Positions 62,287-64,000 of a DNA stretch of 64,000 nt are shown here, piece by piece. The position numbers and the translations under genes are program-made. The notes under the pieces were generated by a model that saw only the letters and a program-made list of their open reading frames with translations, searched no databases and was not told the origin of the DNA. Within the stretch, counting starts at the first letter, position 1. Every line of letters begins with the position of its first letter. The stretch is from NCBI RefSeq assembly GCF_007751035.1, contig NZ_CP036433.1, positions 4,135,001 to 4,199,000 on the forward strand. Direction: 5' to 3'. Source of the stretch: Lignipirellula cremea (GTDB lineage Bacteria; Planctomycetota; Planctomycetia; Pirellulales; Pirellulaceae).

Positions 62287-63180
62287 ATGGCGATTGAATT
62301 CACCTGCCCCCACTGCGGCCATCATACGTCGGCGACGGAAGCGTACGCCGGATCCAGCGGTCCGTGCGCCAACTGCGGAGAGTTGGTGACGCTCCCCGGT
62401 GTCCGGGCGGAGCTGGCCTCGCCGGGGCGGTCTCCTGTCGCTCCTGGCAAACGTATCGGCTGCTTTTGGATAGTATTCCTGGCGATCGGTGCGATCGGCC
62501 TGGCGGCGCTGCTTTCGCCGCCTTCGTGTCGCAGGGGCGGACCGTCCGCGCGAAGCCGGTGCAGCAACAACCTCAAACAGATTGGTCTCGGTTTGCACGG
62601 GTACTACGATGCGTATCAGGCTTTTCCGCCGGCGTACATCACCGACGAGAACGGCAAGCCGATGCACTCCTGGCGGGTGCTCATTCTGCCGTACATGGAA
62701 CTGTCGGCTGTGCACGCGAAGTATGATTTCGACGAACCGTGGGATGGCCCGAACAACCGCCGGGTAATGTCGGAGCTGATCCCGGAAGGTCTGCCCGTCT
62801 TTCGGTGTCCGTCCCAGCATGGCGACAAGAACATGACCAGCTACCACGTGGTTGTCGGTCCGGGAACAGCCTGGAAGGCGAACGAGGGACTGACGGTCCA
62901 GGAGATCGCCGATGGCACGCGCAACTCGATTGCCGTGATCGAAGCCCCGCAACACCAACGACACTGGCTCGATCCCACGCCGCTGGCGCTCGCCGACGCA
63001 TTGCCACCGGTCGAACAGGAGCCAGGCCAGGCGGCCGACCCGCGCCAGCCGCATGGCAACGGCAGGAATGCCGTGTATTTCGATGGCTCGACACGTTTTC
63101 TGTACTCCGACATGCCTCCAGAAATGCTGCGTCGGATGATTCTGATTAACGACGGCGAAGAGATCGACTGGGACTATTAG
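62287..63180 (+). CDS. Zinc-ribbon/DUF1559-like membrane protein 7
   Basis: A 297-residue paralogue. The ribbon has CPHC and CANC pairs; the linker PGVRAELASPGR is short. The helix (about 58-78) starts directly after a KRIGC segment and is followed by a CRRGG stretch, then RSRCSNNLKQIGLGLHGYYDAY. The DFDEPWDGPNNRRVM core and FDGSTRFLYS end are conserved. It has an extra SELIPEG insertion before VFRCPSQHGD compared with the other members. Confidence 0.88.
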   Translation: MAIEFTCPHCGHHTSATEAYAGSSGPCANCGELVTLPGVRAELASPGRSPVAPGKRIGCFWIVFLAIGAIGLAALLSPPSCRRGGPSARSRCSNNLKQIGLGLHGYYDAYQAFPPAYITDENGKPMHSWRVLILPYMELSAVHAKYDFDEPWDGPNNRRVMSELIPEGLPVFRCPSQHGDKNMTSYHVVVGPGTAWKANEGLTVQEIADGTRNSIAVIEAPQHQRHWLDPTPLALADALPPVEQEPGQAADPRQPHGNGRNAVYFDGSTRFLYSDMPPEMLRRMILINDGEEIDWDY

Positions 63181-63226
63181 CCCGTACGCGTTTTTGCTCG
63201 ACCTGCTCCCAGCACCTGAGGCGAAG

Positions 63227-64000
63227 ATGGCGATTGAATTCACCTGCCCGAAATGCCAGCATCGTACGTCGGAAAGCGACGAGTACGCCGGCTCCAGCTG
63301 TCTCTGCGCCAACTGCGGAGAAACGGTCATGCTCTCCGGCGCCCCGGGCGATCGGTCGTCGTCGCGTCGCGATCCTGTCGTCGGGGGGCCGCTCGTCCAG
63401 ACTTCCGGCGGCAAGTCGCGGGCGCGCTGGGTGCTCGCGGGGCTGGGGGTCTGCGGAGCCCTGGCGGCGCTCTTGTTGCCGGCGTTCCTGGCGGCGTGCT
63501 CCCATGTTCGAAAAGCCGAGTGCAGGCATCAGCTCTCAAAAATCGGCTACGCCCTGGCCGCGTACCAGGAAGTGCATGGGTCCTTTCCACCAGCGTACAT
63601 CACGGACGAAAACGGGAAGCCGATGCACTCCTGGCGCGTCCTCCTTCTGCCGTACCTGGGACAGCATGAACTGTACGCGCGGTACGATTTCAACGAATCA
63701 TGGGACAGCTCGAACAACTACCAAGTCGGAGAACAGTGCCCCGCGGAATTTCACTGTCCGTCCGATCCGAGCGATAAGAAGATCAGCCGCTACCAGGTGG
63801 TCGTCGGCCCCGGCACAGGCTGGAAGGCGAACGAGGGAGTGCGGATCGAGGAGATCACCGACGGCACGAGCCAAACGATCGCCGTCCTGGAGGTGCAAAC
63901 GGGGAGAAACTGGCTCGACCCCACTCCCTTGACCCTGGACGACGTATTGCCGCCACTCGAACAGACGCGAGGCCAGTCGGCCAGCCGATTTGAGACGCAT
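63227..64000 (+). CDS. Zinc-ribbon/DUF1559-like membrane protein 8 (cut by window edge)
   Basis: The frame from the ATG at 63227 stays open for 258 codons to the window end. The ribbon is CPKC ... CANC, preceded by GAGG as ribosome-binding site. The helix is about residues 72-90 and is followed by ECRHQLSKIGYALAAYQEV. The core is diverged: FNESWDSSNNYQVGEQ replaces FDEPWDGPNNRQLM. Sequence remains typical through LDPTPLTLDDVLPPLEQT. The missing C-terminus should hold the FDGS motif. Confidence 0.85.
   Translation, partial: MAIEFTCPKCQHRTSESDEYAGSSCLCANCGETVMLSGAPGDRSSSRRDPVVGGPLVQTSGGKSRARWVLAGLGVCGALAALLLPAFLAACSHVRKAECRHQLSKIGYALAAYQEVHGSFPPAYITDENGKPMHSWRVLLLPYLGQHELYARYDFNESWDSSNNYQVGEQCPAEFHCPSDPSDKKISRYQVVVGPGTGWKANEGVRIEEITDGTSQTIAVLEVQTGRNWLDPTPLTLDDVLPPLEQTRGQSASRFETH

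Noticed and set aside
63234-63932. 232-codon plus-strand frame at the right edge
   Set aside because: It is a +1 shadow of DUF1559 protein 8, whose true frame starts at 63227 and is open to the window end.

Overview
The window looks like chromosomal DNA of a planctomycete, most likely a Pirellulales relative. The GC content is high. Many secreted or lipoprotein genes have Planctomycetes-type architectures: DUF1559 proteins, a sulfatase, a DUF1080 protein, two HEAT/cytochrome c proteins with a PVC-type haem domain, a membrane-anchored Ser/Thr kinase and a Cys-rich CGCEPT-repeat protein. These sit among ordinary housekeeping genes (rpsA-like, mdh, glnE, hemA, selA, rsmE, pheA). This placement comes from family content only; no rRNA or tRNA was seen.

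Layout. 1-890: the end of an IS4-family insertion sequence inside a small inverted-repeat (MITE-like) element, next to a second diverged copy of that element. 1203-8266 (+): LysR regulator, S1-domain protein, TPR protein, HpcH/HpaI aldolase, and a secreted SGNH-hydrolase/sialidase fusion. 8483-16241 (-): two tandem paralogous membrane proteins, an acyl-CoA-ligase-like protein, a Cys-repeat protein and a Ser/Thr kinase. 16660-24521: PDZ protein, RegB-like redox histidine kinase, cation/proton antiporter, a small membrane protein, malate dehydrogenase, and a divergent Rrf2 regulator/protoglobin pair. 24578-29927: HtrA-like protease, LolD-like ATPase, GlnE. 30129-31800: a second, complete copy of the IS, again inside the MITE-like element, ending at the stop codon of hemA. 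31797-33991 (-): hemA and a CcsA/HemX-like membrane protein sharing 4 bp. 34398-43739: secreted Gly-rich protein, DUF1080 protein, desaturase, cupredoxin-like lipoprotein, sulfatase, TerC protein, SelA. 43837-56490: two cytochrome/HEAT proteins, aldose epimerase, DUF1353 lipoprotein, RsmE, DUF3467 protein, P-protein, nucleoside deaminase, Gfo/Idh/MocA oxidoreductase. 56577-64000 (+): at least eight tandem paralogues, each with an N-terminal four-Cys zinc ribbon, one membrane helix and a DUF1559-like C-terminal domain. The last is cut by the window edge.

The most unusual items are two. The first is the zinc-ribbon/DUF1559 array, in which the usual prepilin-like N-terminus of DUF1559 proteins is replaced by a cytosolic-type zinc ribbon. 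The second is the pair of IS copies inserted at exactly the same octamer (GCGCTAGC) in the centre of two copies of a 133-bp inverted-repeat element, in opposite orientations relative to that element. Gene clusters that may work together are Rrf2 plus protoglobin (NO/O2 response) and hemA plus the CcsA-like protein (haem). The remaining neighbours are mostly single-gene units with clear intergenic gaps, and two strong intrinsic terminators mark convergent gene ends.
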